Origin: Bacteroidota bacterium
Lineage (GTDB): Bacteria; Bacteroidota; Bacteroidia; Chitinophagales; Chitinophagaceae
Assembly: GCA_030706605.1 (NCBI GenBank)
Contig: JAUZOE010000034.1
Coordinates: 1 to 45,332 of the forward strand
Direction: 5' to 3'
Length of the DNA: 45,332 bases
Shown here: piece after piece, positions 1 to 8,719 of the stretch
Position numbering within the stretch: position 1 is the first letter of the stretch
Layout of the letters: each line of letters starts with the position of its first letter
Translations under genes and position numbers: made by a program
Notes under the pieces: model-generated
What the model was told of the DNA's origin: nothing
Database searches by the model: none
Seen by the model: the letters and a program-made list of their open reading frames with translations, nothing else

Positions 1-1
1 C

Positions 2-174
2 CGGCAAAACAAAGAAGCAATCAAATCCATACAAGAAAACACAACTCAAATGGGCTACATGGATTATCAGCAGGCTTGGTGGATGGAAAGGTTATGTCTC
101 TCAAAGATGCGCTGGCTTAATTACCATCAGAAACGGGTTACAAAAATTTTATCTCATCTATGAAGGATGGATGA
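2..174 (+). pseudogene. Decayed 3' end of an unidentified gene, cut by the window edge
   Basis: The frame beginning at base 2 reads RQNKEAIKSIQENTTQMGYM and looks like coding sequence. Near base 60 the coding-like sequence moves to the frame starting at 61, which reads GLSAGLVDGKVMSLKDALA and then stops at 118-120. Beyond that stop the same frame continues LPSETGYKNFISSMKDG to a second stop at 172-174. One frameshift plus one internal stop would explain this as a decayed C-terminus. I do not recognise the family. A chance run of open codons is possible. Confidence 0.25.
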
Positions 175-276
175 TAGCTAAAGATGTGGGTACACGGTAG
201 GCTGCAAACGAGGACCAGAAGAGCCAGAAGATGGGATTAAAGCCATAAAATCACAATTAAAAATAAATATCTTTCG

Positions 277-284
277 TACTTTTG
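277..284 (+). promoter_or_regulatory. Possible Bacteroidota -7 element (TACTTTTG)
   Basis: TACTTTTG matches the TAnnTTTG consensus exactly and lies about 55 bases before the amidohydrolase start. No TTTG is visible at the expected -33 position, so this is tentative. Confidence 0.35.
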
Positions 285-339
285 GTCATATCAATAGTTT
301 GCGTATTTTTTATCTTCTCTGTGCGCTTTTATATAATAA

Positions 340-1455
340 ATGACATTTGCAAAAAAAATAAAATCTATAGCCTTGTTGAGTGTTTTACTTTATGCTCAAA
401 CGAATGCCTACACTCAATTTAAGCAGTCTTATAACCCGGATATTGATTTCTATACCACAACTGATTTTGAATCAGTTAAAAAAATTGATGCTCATGTTCA
501 TATCCGTACTTTAGATACTTCGTTTGTCCACCAGGCAAAAAAAGATAATTTTCGTGTCCTGAGTATTGTAGTAGATGAAGACCCCGGCATTCAGGTACAA
601 CAAAAAGATGCTATTTATCAAAAGCAACTTTTTCCTGACGAAGTATCGTTTGCGACTACTTTCTCTGTAAAAAATTTTAATGATCCAAAATGGAAGAAGG
701 AGGTCATCAGTGATCTGAAGAAATCATTTTCTGAAGGAGCTATTGCAGTTAAGATCTATAAGAACATTGGAATGGATTTAAAAGATAAGGCCGGTAATTT
801 TGTTATGATTGACAATCCAAAATTTGACCCGGTGCTGGATTTCTTAACGAAACATCACATTCCTGTAATCGGTCATTTGGGCGAACCCTGGAATTGCTGG
901 CTCCCTATGAACCAGATGACAATGAACCATGATAAAAGATATTATAGCAAGCATCCGGAATTCTACATGTATTTGCATCCGGAATGCCCTTCGTATGAAG
1001 ACCAGATAAACGCAAGAGACAGTATGCTTGAGAAGCATCCTGACTTGCGTTTTATAGGAGCACATCTTGGAAGCCTGGAATGGAATACGGATGAATTGGC
1101 AAAACGCCTGGACCGGTTTCCAAATATGGCCGTTGATATGGCAGCCAGGATTCCTAACCTGCAATACCTGGCCATGAAAGACTGGCAGAAAGTACATGAT
1201 TTTTTTATGAAATACCAGGACAGGCTCCTCTACGGCACCGACCGTATTGCTGATGGAACACAGAAAGCTGCAGAGGCAGAAGAGTTGGCACATAGCGCCT
1301 GGCTAAGAGATTGGCAATTTTTCTGTACCAACGACAAAATGAATTCCAGCAATTTTGAAGGCGATTTCAAAGGACTGAAGTTACCAAAGGAAGTAATAAA
1401 TAAAATTTACCGGCTGAATGCTGAAAAATGGTTTCCCCCATTAAGAAAAAAATAA
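340..1455 (+). CDS. Secreted amidohydrolase-family metal-dependent hydrolase
   Basis: A 371-residue TIM-barrel hydrolase of the amidohydrolase_2 type. Residues 1-25 form a signal peptide (basic start, then ALLSVLLYAQ), so it probably acts in the periplasm. Candidate metal and catalytic residues appear in family order: HxH in KIDAHVHI (H52, H54), a lysine in AVKIYKN (K138 or K141), H179 in IGHLGEPW, H242 in FIGAHLGSLEW and D301 in LLYGTDR. The family hydrolyses or decarboxylates small cyclic or carboxylated compounds. The substrate here cannot be told. The ATG at 340 places the signal peptide correctly. It appears to be a single-gene unit, preceded by a decayed gene and followed by a repeat-bearing gap. 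Confidence 0.85.
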   Translation: MTFAKKIKSIALLSVLLYAQTNAYTQFKQSYNPDIDFYTTTDFESVKKIDAHVHIRTLDTSFVHQAKKDNFRVLSIVVDEDPGIQVQQKDAIYQKQLFPDEVSFATTFSVKNFNDPKWKKEVISDLKKSFSEGAIAVKIYKNIGMDLKDKAGNFVMIDNPKFDPVLDFLTKHHIPVIGHLGEPWNCWLPMNQMTMNHDKRYYSKHPEFYMYLHPECPSYEDQINARDSMLEKHPDLRFIGAHLGSLEWNTDELAKRLDRFPNMAVDMAARIPNLQYLAMKDWQKVHDFFMKYQDRLLYGTDRIADGTQKAAEAEELAHSAWLRDWQFFCTNDKMNSSNFEGDFKGLKLPKEVINKIYRLNAEKWFPPLRKK

Positions 1456-1578
1456 AATAAAAAGCCTCTTCTAATCCTCGTTGCAAACTTAGCCCAGGAG
1501 ATGCCACTCCGCTCCTCACCTGTCGCACACTAAGTTACCGCTATTTCTCAATCCATTTTCTTCAAAACATAGGGCTTT

Positions 1579-1746
1579 GCATTCATTGCGGAGAGGTATG
1601 TATTCATTACATGGGACTCTGCGGTCATTGCAGAAGGCTCTGCATTCATTACATGGGGCTTCACATTCACTGCAAAGGGCCCTGCGTTCATTACATGGGG
1701 CTTCGCATTCGTTGCAGAGAGGTATGTTTTCATTACATGGGACAAT
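1579..1746. repeat. 21-bp tandem repeat, eight copies, two alternating subtypes
   Basis: Eight head-to-tail units of exactly 21 bp fill 168 bases. Odd units contain a form of TTCATTGCAGAGGGCT. Even units contain TTCATTACATGGGGCTTC or close variants. The array is therefore effectively a 42-bp repeat of four copies. Differences between units are mostly single substitutions with no length change. On the plus strand it would encode heptads of the form xxSLxxx. There are no unique spacers, so it is not a CRISPR array. Confidence 0.9.
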
Positions 1747-1899
1747 GTTTCTTACAAATTTTGTGGGTCATTTAAAGAGAGAAAATAAGATTCTACGGTC
1801 AAAAACCAGGAGACGAGATAAAAAACAGGATAAAAAAATTAATAATGAAAATCATAATAAACACTGATGGAGGTCATTAAAACTTTTATCAAAGCATCT

Positions 1900-1907
1900 A
1901 TACTTTT
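1900..1907 (+). promoter_or_regulatory. Possible -7 element (TACTTTTG) for the PepSY-like gene
   Basis: An exact TAnnTTTG match lies 67 bases before the start codon. No clear TTTG is present at the -33 spacing. Confidence 0.35.
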
Positions 1908-1974
1908 GATTTCAGTATTCATCTTATAAGCATAGAATAAAAATATTTATTAAGAACCTTAAATTTATTAAATC

Positions 1975-2490
1975 ATGAAAAAGTTAAAACTATTGTTGAT
2001 CATTGCAGTACTTAGCATTGGATTCAACTTACAATCTTTTGCCCAGGAACCAAAAACATTGCCTGAGATTACTATAACTCCTTCTAACTATGGGTACCTT
2101 AATTCTGTTGGAGATAAAGAAGCAGCACAACCAGTACATATGTTGCAAATGCGGGCAGCAAGTTACGACGTGAAAAACTCGGATTTTTACGAAGAAGATT
2201 ATGAAAATTATTTTATTTCCTTTTTTATTCCCCAGGGGAAAATTCTTGCTGAATATGACAAGGATGGGAAAATTATCCGTACAACAGAAAAGTTTAAAAA
2301 TATAGCACTACCGAAAGATGTAGCAACATCAGTGGTAAAAAGATTTCCCGGCTGGACTATTTCTAAAAATGTCTACTACGTGCATTACACTGAACCATAT
2401 GGCGGTAAAAAAATGTACGAAATTACATTAGAAAACGGCGATAAAAGGCTAAGGGTAAAAACAGATGATAAAGGGAATTTCCTTAAATAA
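1975..2490 (+). CDS. Secreted PepSY-like (BLIP-type fold) protein
   Basis: A 171-residue exported protein. Residues 1-23 form a clean signal peptide (MKKLKLLLIIAVLSIGF, cleavage near SFAQ). The C-terminal part, from about residue 105, resembles the PepSY-like family of Bacteroidota: LPKDVATSVVKRFPGW, then VYYVHYTEPYGGKKMYEITLENG and KTDDKGNF. The pattern is an amphipathic helix (P..V...V...FPGW) followed by beta strands ending in a D..G-type turn. Members are periplasmic and often called putative beta-lactamase-inhibitor-like, but their role is generally unknown. The middle segment is acidic and aromatic (DFYEEDYENYF). A terminator directly follows, so it is probably monocistronic. Confidence 0.75.
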   Translation: MKKLKLLLIIAVLSIGFNLQSFAQEPKTLPEITITPSNYGYLNSVGDKEAAQPVHMLQMRAASYDVKNSDFYEEDYENYFISFFIPQGKILAEYDKDGKIIRTTEKFKNIALPKDVATSVVKRFPGWTISKNVYYVHYTEPYGGKKMYEITLENGDKRLRVKTDDKGNFLK

Positions 2491-2500
2491 GCGGTAAAGT

Positions 2501-2542
2501 AAAAAAACCGGTGGCATCAGGCAATACGCTGCCGGGTTTTTT
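2501..2542 (+). terminator. Rho-independent terminator after the PepSY-like gene
   Basis: An imperfect hairpin begins 11 bases after the stop codon. A6 pairs with T6, CC with GG and GGCA with TGCC, with a small bulge (GGT) on the left arm. The right arm ends in a run of six T. Position and T-tract fit a terminator. Confidence 0.6.
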
Positions 2543-2546
2543 AATT

Positions 2547-2726
2547 ATGTTGAGTGAAAGCAATCATGGTAAAATTATGATCAGCGTTACGGTGGCATCT
2601 GGAACAGCAGTGGAAAAATTATCAAAAGAAGTCGATGAAGTTGTTGCAATACCCATACCGGAAATATTCCATGGCGTAGATGCCTTTTACGAAGATTTTG
2701 ACCTGGTGAGAGTGATGAGAATTTGA
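2547..2726 (+). pseudogene. 3' remnant of a phosphoribosyltransferase gene
   Basis: From the ATG at 2547 the frame gives about 59 residues ending at 2726. The core, SGTAVEKLSKEVDEVVAIP followed by IPEIFHGVDAFYEDFDLV, strongly resembles the C-terminal end of stress-associated phosphoribosyltransferases (pattern: VA.....V..L..E.DEV..L..P..F..V...YEDF..V). Such proteins are usually over 200 residues, so the PRPP-binding part is missing. Only 4 bases separate this remnant from the upstream terminator, which leaves no room for the rest of the gene. It appears to be a truncated relic next to the BON-domain gene. Phosphoribosyltransferase, BON and other stress genes often sit together in bacteria. 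Confidence 0.6.
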
Positions 2727-2926
2727 TCTACTTACTTAATTAAAATAAAGGAATTAGGAAAAACCGGATAATAGACAAGTTGCCAGGCAATATCCCTTTC
2801 TTTTTCATGAAACGGATTGATTGACTGCTATCATTAAAAGCCATGATTCCAGTCATTGTCTAAAGCCATAGTTTACTGTTTTTTTGACATGTAAATAATT
2901 TTTTCCAAACTTTAAAACATGTAATC

Positions 2927-3595
2927 ATGAAAAACGATAATCAAATTCAAAAAGATGTAATGGAAGAATTGAAATGGGAACCTTTTCTCAATGCTGCCGA
3001 AATCGGTGTAGCTGTTAAAAATGGTATTGTAACTCTTTCCGGCCAGGTTGATAGTTATTACAAAAAATTAGTAGCTGAAAAAGCCGCTAAAAAAGTATCC
3101 GGTGTAAAAGCAATCGCAGAAGATATCCAGATTGGGGTATCTCCATCTTATAATAAATCGGATACAGAAATTGCGGAAGCAGTTTTAAATGCCTTAAAAT
3201 GGCATTCAGCAGTTCAGGAGGATAAAATTAAAATTAAAGTAGAAAACGGAGTTGTAAGGCTGGAAGGTGAAGTAGAATGGGAATATCAGCGCAATAGCGC
3301 TAAAACAGCTATTGAAAATTTAATCGGGGTACGTTCCGTAATTAACCTGGTTACAGTTAAACCCAAAGTTTCAGCTTCCGATATACAACAAAAGATTAAT
3401 GCTGCCTTTCATCGTAGCGCAACCATCGATTCCGGAAAGATTGACACAGAAGTTAGCGGAAGCAGGGTTATTCTGAAGGGCACTGTTCGTTCTATTGCCG
3501 AAAAAGAAGATGCTGAAATTGCTGCCTGGAATGCGCCGGGTGTAATAAGTGTAGATAGCAGGCTTATAATAGAAGAACCTGAATTTGCGTTCTGA
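2927..3595 (+). CDS. Triple BON-domain protein (OsmY-related, cytoplasmic)
   Basis: A 222-residue protein of three consecutive BON domains, at about residues 5-70, 78-148 and 150-218. Each follows the helix-strand-strand-helix pattern with a central glycine signature: GIVTLSGQV, GVVRLEGEV and SRVILKGTV. BON domains are thought to bind membranes or phospholipids and occur in OsmY and in stress proteins. Unlike OsmY, this one has no signal peptide (it starts MKNDNQIQKDVMEEL), so it should stay in the cytoplasm. It is followed by a strong terminator and is probably transcribed alone. A stress role is inferred from the family and from the neighbouring phosphoribosyltransferase relic. Confidence 0.85.
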   Translation: MKNDNQIQKDVMEELKWEPFLNAAEIGVAVKNGIVTLSGQVDSYYKKLVAEKAAKKVSGVKAIAEDIQIGVSPSYNKSDTEIAEAVLNALKWHSAVQEDKIKIKVENGVVRLEGEVEWEYQRNSAKTAIENLIGVRSVINLVTVKPKVSASDIQQKINAAFHRSATIDSGKIDTEVSGSRVILKGTVRSIAEKEDAEIAAWNAPGVISVDSRLIIEEPEFAF

Positions 3596-3642
3596 AAAAA
3601 TTAAGATTTTTCTGTCAGCTTCATAAAGTGGGTGGTTAATAT

Positions 3643-3686
3643 AAAAGTTGTCTTAATAGATTCATCTATGGGACAGCTTTTTTTTT
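3643..3686 (+). terminator. Strong Rho-independent terminator after the BON-domain gene
   Basis: A two-part stem with no loss of register: the outer AAAAGTTGTC pairs with GGACAGCTTTT (one G-T pair), and the inner ATAGAT pairs with ATCTAT around a TC centre. It is followed by an uninterrupted T-tract to 3686. It lies about 50 bases after the stop codon. Confidence 0.85.
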
Positions 3687-3859
3687 AAAAAATTCTCAGC
3701 AACCATCTTTACTTTTTAAGAGCAACTTTTTGAATATTTTAAAAATCAAAATCAATGAAACAGGACACCTCAAAAAAATCACGCAATTTACTCCGTTAAT
3801 TATTATAATTGTTTCAAAGTTTTGATTTCGTAACTTGTTTTATGTAATTTCATTTTATT

Positions 3860-6800
3860 ATGGCCACCATAAAAAGAAAACCGGGTCCTCCATTATACAT
3901 TGCCGGCATAGGCGCCTCAGCAGGAGGTTTGGAAGCTTTACAAAAACTAATTTCACATTTACCCGGGGATATCAAAAATATTGCTTTTATAATTGTTCAG
4001 CACCTGAGCCCGAATTATAAAAGCATGCTGGTGGAATCGCTAAGCGGTCAAACAAAACTGAAAGTAGCGGAAATAAAAAATACAGTTCTTGTAAATGCAG
4101 GAACAATTTATATTACGCCACCCGACTATGAAATCACTATTAAGAAAAGGAAACTTTACCTGACCAAACCTCCCCGTACTTACGGGCCCCGTCCTTCTAT
4201 TGATTCTTTATTCAGTTCACTTAGTATGGATCAGAAAGAGAAATCTATCGGGATCATTCTATCAGGTACAGGTTCAGATGGATCAATAGGAATCAAAGCA
4301 ATAAAAAATGCAGGTGGGATCACTATCGTTCAGGACCCTAAATCGGCCAAATACAATAGTATGCCATTAGCTGCTATTGAAAGCGGCATGATTGACCTTG
4401 TGCTAACTCCTGAAAAAATAGGAGAACAACTTAACCTGCTTACTTTAGAAGGGAAAAACAGGCCTGTTATACAATCTGCGGAAGAAATCAGGGACAAGGG
4501 TTACCAGGAAATAATAGAACTGCTGGCCAAAGCAACCGGAACGGATTTCAGCAATTACAAACACAACACCCTATACAGAAGAATTACCAAGCGATTAGCC
4601 GAATTAAAATTGGATTCTACAAAACAGTACATCAAATACATTGATAAAAATCCGGAAGAACTGGAAGTGCTGTATAAAAATGTACTTATTGGTGTAACCT
4701 CATTTTTCAGAGACTCTGCTGTTTTCCGTTCATTGGAGCGAAAAATATCCGACCTGGTGGATTCCAAAATAGGTGCTGAAGCCCTGCGGGTATGGATACC
4801 CGGATGTGCCACGGGTGAAGAAGCTTATTCCATAGGTATAGTAATTAACTCGGTATTAAAAAAGAAAAACCGTGTTCTTCCGGTTCAGATTTTTGCAACG
4901 GATATTAACGAACAAGCTTTAAGTTTTGCACGCAAAGGAATTTACCAGCAAAAAGTTTTACATGCTGTTCCTTCTGAAATTATTAAAAATTATTTTATAA
5001 GGCATAATGGTTTCTCTGAAGTGAGCAAACAAATCCGTTCCTTGATCCTGTTTTCAAAACATGATATCACACATAACCCGCCTTTTTTAAAACTGGACCT
5101 GATTGTTTGCCGCAACCTGCTTATTTATTTCAATACGCGCTTGCAGGAATATGTATTTCCCGTTTTTTATTCTGCCCTTAATCCGAATGGTTATTTGCTG
5201 CTTGGTAAATCTGAATCTATCGGGCATTTTACCGATCTTTTTTCAACAGTGAACAGGGAAGCGAAAATTTATCAGCGCAAGGCAGGCACTTCATTGCACC
5301 GCATTCGCTATACACCTTTAACGATAAGGCAACCAAAAACCCAACCAACACATCACTATGATTTTTCTATTTCCGAAATGGTTAAAGAAACCGTCTTCAA
5401 ATTATTTGAACATCCCTATGTAGTGATTAATGATTCGATGGACATACAGGAAATCAGCGGAGATGTGAGCCGGTACCTGGGATTGAGACAGGGCCAGATG
5501 AATGCCAACCTCTTGAAGCTGGCACATAAGGATTTGAAAATTGAATTGCGTTCGCTTATTAATAAATGTATCAGCGAAAACAAGGAAGCAAAAGGAAACA
5601 TTCGCAAAATTGAAGATGCAGAAAATGAATTTTTTGTAAGAATAATGGTTCGTCCCCTGCTCTACTCAATAAGCCCGAATTATTTTTATTTAGTCGTTTT
5701 TGAAGAAATAAAAAAAGAAACCAATAATGACCAGCAGGTATACAAACCAATAAGCAAAGATGACGCAAGACGGATTGAAGAACTGGAACTGGAACTGGAA
5801 GCCACCAAGGAAGACCTGCAGGGATTTGTGGAACGGCTTGAAAATTCAAATACAGAATTGCAATCGCTTAATGAAGAGATGCAATCCACCAATGAAGAGT
5901 TAAAAATATCTAATGAAGAACTGGAAACAGCCAATGAAGAGTTACAATCCACCAATGAAGAAATAAATATTGCATACAACGAATTAAAAGCAGCCAATGA
6001 AAAACTTGAAGAACAAGAGGAGCTTTTATTAAAATCTGATGCCAATATTAAAGCCATGCTGGGTAATACCATGCAGGCATTTATTCTTATCGATAAAGAT
6101 TATCGCATCATCTCATTTAACAAGGTGGCTGTGCATACCCTTAAGAATAGTTTCGGAATCAACATTTCCGCAAGTGATAGCTTCCGGGATCTTCTTACAA
6201 AAAAAGAATTTGACAGCTTTTCAGGAGATTTTAAAAATGCATTAAAAGGGGAAATTATTTCTTCTGAACGGAGCATCACCAATAAAAAAGGTAAACCATT
6301 TTCATTCATTTTCAATTTTACGCCTGTGATGAATTCGGGCCTTCATGCCGAATCCATTTCGTTCAGCATGCTCGATATTACCGAACTGAAAAAAACAAAA
6401 AATGAATTAAGCAAATCAGAAAAATTAATTGATTCTTTTTTTCATACAGCGGATATCGGTATTGCCCTGGTAAATAACAAAGGAAAATTTGTAAAAGTGA
6501 ATGACGGGTTCAGCAGGCTTCTGAAATACAATAAAGATGAGCTAGCCGGCAAATCCTACCTGGGATTAATTCCCCCTTCCGATAGAAAAGAAGCCAGGCT
6601 ATTGCAGGAACAATTTTTACAGAACAAAATTACACATAATGAAAGGAAATTTATCTGTAAGGATGGAAGTATCATTGAAAGTTATATTACCAATAATTTA
6701 TTAATTGATGATGAAGGAAATAAATTTATCATTAAAACCATCCGTGATATTTCAGAAACCAAAAAATACAAAGATCTGCTGGAAGCTGCTGAGAAAGCAG

Positions 6801-8605
6801 TTCACGTGGGCGGCTTTGTACTTGACATTCCTTCCAACCATATTACATGGACCAATGAAATGTATGAAATCTATGAACTCAAAAAAGATTGTAAGCTTAC
6901 ACGTGAAAAAATAGCAAGTTTTTATACTAATGGTTCTGCCCAAAAGATGAAACTAGCAATGAACAATGCAATTGACAAAGGCATACCTTTCGATATTGAG
7001 CTGGAAATTATTACTGCTAAGAAAACAAGGAAGTGGGTAAATGCAACAGGCAATCCCGTTCGCCTGAAATCAAAGACAACAAAAATTTTAGGAACAAAGC
7101 AAGACATTACAAAGAGAAAAATTGCCGAACTGGAAATAGAGCGCCTTTCCTGGGTAGCCAGCCATTCAAATAATATAGTTATTATCACTTCTAAATATAG
7201 AAAAATAGAATGGGTAAATAAGAGTTTTGAAAAGATAATGGGATACAAGCTAAAAGAAGTAAAAGGTAAAAGGCCTGAAGATCTTTTGGAGGGTATTGAC
7301 ACTAATAAGGAAGTGTCGAAACGAATCATTAAACGACTGGATAAATTGCAACCATCTGTGGGGGAAGTTATATTAAATTATACTAAAGAGGGAAAGCCGG
7401 TCTGGACAAGTTTAGATGTAACTCCTATATTCCATGCGGGAGAACTTACCAATTTCATTGGTGTTATGACTGACATTACTGAATTAATTAAAGCAAAAGA
7501 GATACAAAAAGAACAGGAAGGTTTAAGGAAAAGAAAAGAGCTTCTGGAAGCAATGGCAAGAAACTTCCCGGATGGAATTATTGGCATTCTGGATAAGAAT
7601 TTTAAATACGTTTTTGCCGGTGGCACTGAAATAAACAAACTTGGGTTAACTCCGAAACAGTTGATTGGTGAATATTTATTTGATTCCCTTTCAGATAAAA
7701 GCAATTCAGAAGCAGAACCATTTATGCAAAAAGCATTCAATGGTGAAAATATACTTTTTGAAGAAGAGATACGGGGTAATATTTATGCCGTTAGTGCGGT
7801 GCCACTGTTTTTCAATGAAAACACAGTGGATCAAATTTTAGTAGTAGTGCATAATATTACCAATCGCAAAAAAGTCGAAAAAGAAATTTTAGAGGCACTT
7901 AACAAACAAAAGGAACTCAATGAATTGAAGTCAAAATTCGTTTCCATCGCCTCCCATGAATTCAGAACACCTCTGAGTGGTATTCTTTCTTCAGTCTTTC
8001 TTATTTCAAAATATATGGAGTTGCAGGATAATGAAAAAGCACAGAAACATGTTGACCGCATAACAGAATCCGTACGCTCACTTACTGATATACTCAATGA
8101 TTTTCTTTCGCTTGGCAAAATCGAGGAAGGTTTTGTAAAGAATAAGATTACCAAATTTAATGTGGTTGAATTTTGCAAAAGCTTTACCGATGAAATGCAG
8201 CTACTTGTCAGAAAAAAACAGACAATAATTTATCATCACCGTGGGGCCAAAAAGATGATATCATTAGATAAACAACATCTCCGGCATGTGCTAACCAACC
8301 TGATTTCAAATTCTATTAAATATTCAGACGAAGGAAAGGAAATCTTGCTGACATCTTCTTTCACAAACGGGCAAATAAAATTTACCGTAAAAGATGAAGG
8401 CATGGGTATACCGGAAGAAGACCAAGCCCATCTCTCTCAAACATTCTTCAGGGCGAATAACGTTTCGGGTATTCAAGGTACCGGGATGGGTTTGCACATT
8501 GTAAAAAAATATCTTGACATAATGGGAGGCACTTTTCAATTTGCAAGTCAGCAGAATAAGGGAAGTACATTTACTATTCAGATTCCATCAGAACCTCCTC
8601 TATAG
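3860..8605 (+). CDS. CheB-CheR-multi-PAS hybrid histidine kinase
   Basis: A 1581-residue cytoplasmic signalling protein. Domains in order: CheB methylesterase (about 12-190; triad S20 in GASAGG, H48 in VQHLSP, D140 in SGTGSDG); CheR methyltransferase (about 213-475; SAM motif WIPGCATGEEAYS, later VCRNLLIYF); PAS 1 (about 512-620); a Glu/Asn-rich coiled coil (about 639-725, repeats like SLNEEMQSTNEEL); five more PAS domains (about 728-840, 856-970, 972-1085, 1095-1215, 1227-1335); HisKA with H1366 in ASHEFRTPL; and HATPase with the N box near 1476-1489, DEGMGIP at 1512 and GTGMGLHIV. There is no receiver domain on the CheB part. Such fusions are known in many phyla. They are thought to be sensors rather than chemotaxis adaptors, and no other che gene is nearby. 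The response regulator 114 bases downstream is the likely partner. Confidence 0.95.
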   Translation: MATIKRKPGPPLYIAGIGASAGGLEALQKLISHLPGDIKNIAFIIVQHLSPNYKSMLVESLSGQTKLKVAEIKNTVLVNAGTIYITPPDYEITIKKRKLYLTKPPRTYGPRPSIDSLFSSLSMDQKEKSIGIILSGTGSDGSIGIKAIKNAGGITIVQDPKSAKYNSMPLAAIESGMIDLVLTPEKIGEQLNLLTLEGKNRPVIQSAEEIRDKGYQEIIELLAKATGTDFSNYKHNTLYRRITKRLAELKLDSTKQYIKYIDKNPEELEVLYKNVLIGVTSFFRDSAVFRSLERKISDLVDSKIGAEALRVWIPGCATGEEAYSIGIVINSVLKKKNRVLPVQIFATDINEQALSFARKGIYQQKVLHAVPSEIIKNYFIRHNGFSEVSKQIRSLILFSKHDITHNPPFLKLDLIVCRNLLIYFNTRLQEYVFPVFYSALNPNGYLLLGKSESIGHFTDLFSTVNREAKIYQRKAGTSLHRIRYTPLTIRQPKTQPTHHYDFSISEMVKETVFKLFEHPYVVINDSMDIQEISGDVSRYLGLRQGQMNANLLKLAHKDLKIELRSLINKCISENKEAKGNIRKIEDAENEFFVRIMVRPLLYSISPNYFYLVVFEEIKKETNNDQQVYKPISKDDARRIEELELELEATKEDLQGFVERLENSNTELQSLNEEMQSTNEELKISNEELETANEELQSTNEEINIAYNELKAANEKLEEQEELLLKSDANIKAMLGNTMQAFILIDKDYRIISFNKVAVHTLKNSFGINISASDSFRDLLTKKEFDSFSGDFKNALKGEIISSERSITNKKGKPFSFIFNFTPVMNSGLHAESISFSMLDITELKKTKNELSKSEKLIDSFFHTADIGIALVNNKGKFVKVNDGFSRLLKYNKDELAGKSYLGLIPPSDRKEARLLQEQFLQNKITHNERKFICKDGSIIESYITNNLLIDDEGNKFIIKTIRDISETKKYKDLLEAAEKAVHVGGFVLDIPSNHITWTNEMYEIYELKKDCKLTREKIASFYTNGSAQKMKLAMNNAIDKGIPFDIELEIITAKKTRKWVNATGNPVRLKSKTTKILGTKQDITKRKIAELEIERLSWVASHSNNIVIITSKYRKIEWVNKSFEKIMGYKLKEVKGKRPEDLLEGIDTNKEVSKRIIKRLDKLQPSVGEVILNYTKEGKPVWTSLDVTPIFHAGELTNFIGVMTDITELIKAKEIQKEQEGLRKRKELLEAMARNFPDGIIGILDKNFKYVFAGGTEINKLGLTPKQLIGEYLFDSLSDKSNSEAEPFMQKAFNGENILFEEEIRGNIYAVSAVPLFFNENTVDQILVVVHNITNRKKVEKEILEALNKQKELNELKSKFVSIASHEFRTPLSGILSSVFLISKYMELQDNEKAQKHVDRITESVRSLTDILNDFLSLGKIEEGFVKNKITKFNVVEFCKSFTDEMQLLVRKKQTIIYHHRGAKKMISLDKQHLRHVLTNLISNSIKYSDEGKEILLTSSFTNGQIKFTVKDEGMGIPEEDQAHLSQTFFRANNVSGIQGTGMGLHIVKKYLDIMGGTFQFASQQNKGSTFTIQIPSEPPL

Positions 8606-8719
8606 GTAAAATGATTTTTTGCACTGCTCTTTTAATCACAAAAAGTGACCATAATTCGTATATTTCCTGATTACCGTCATTAAATCGCCCTAACTTATCT
8701 ACGAATTTTACGAAGATTT

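Larger units (their letters stand above)
1456..1974. other. 519-base gap holding a 21-bp minisatellite and the next gene's leader
   Basis: I see no convincing gene here. The centre (1579-1746) is a tandem repeat listed separately, with a degenerate partial copy just before it at about 1554-1578. The last 230 bases are A-rich and contain a promoter-like element at 1900-1907. Reading frames across the repeat stay open on both strands only because the unit length is a multiple of three. Confidence 0.6.

Noticed and set aside
1579-1746. CRISPR array
   Set aside because: Units are contiguous and similar throughout, with no unique spacers and no cas genes.
1577-1867. 96-residue heptad-repeat protein starting at TTG
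   Set aside because: The open frame follows from the 21-bp repeat length. The opposite strand is open too, there is no ribosome-binding or promoter support, and the tail after the repeat is low-complexity Lys/Asn.
5686-6072. Serine-rich minus-strand frame inside the kinase gene
   Set aside because: It mirrors the Glu/Asn-rich coiled coil of the plus-strand kinase, whose codons read as Ser/Phe in the reverse frame.
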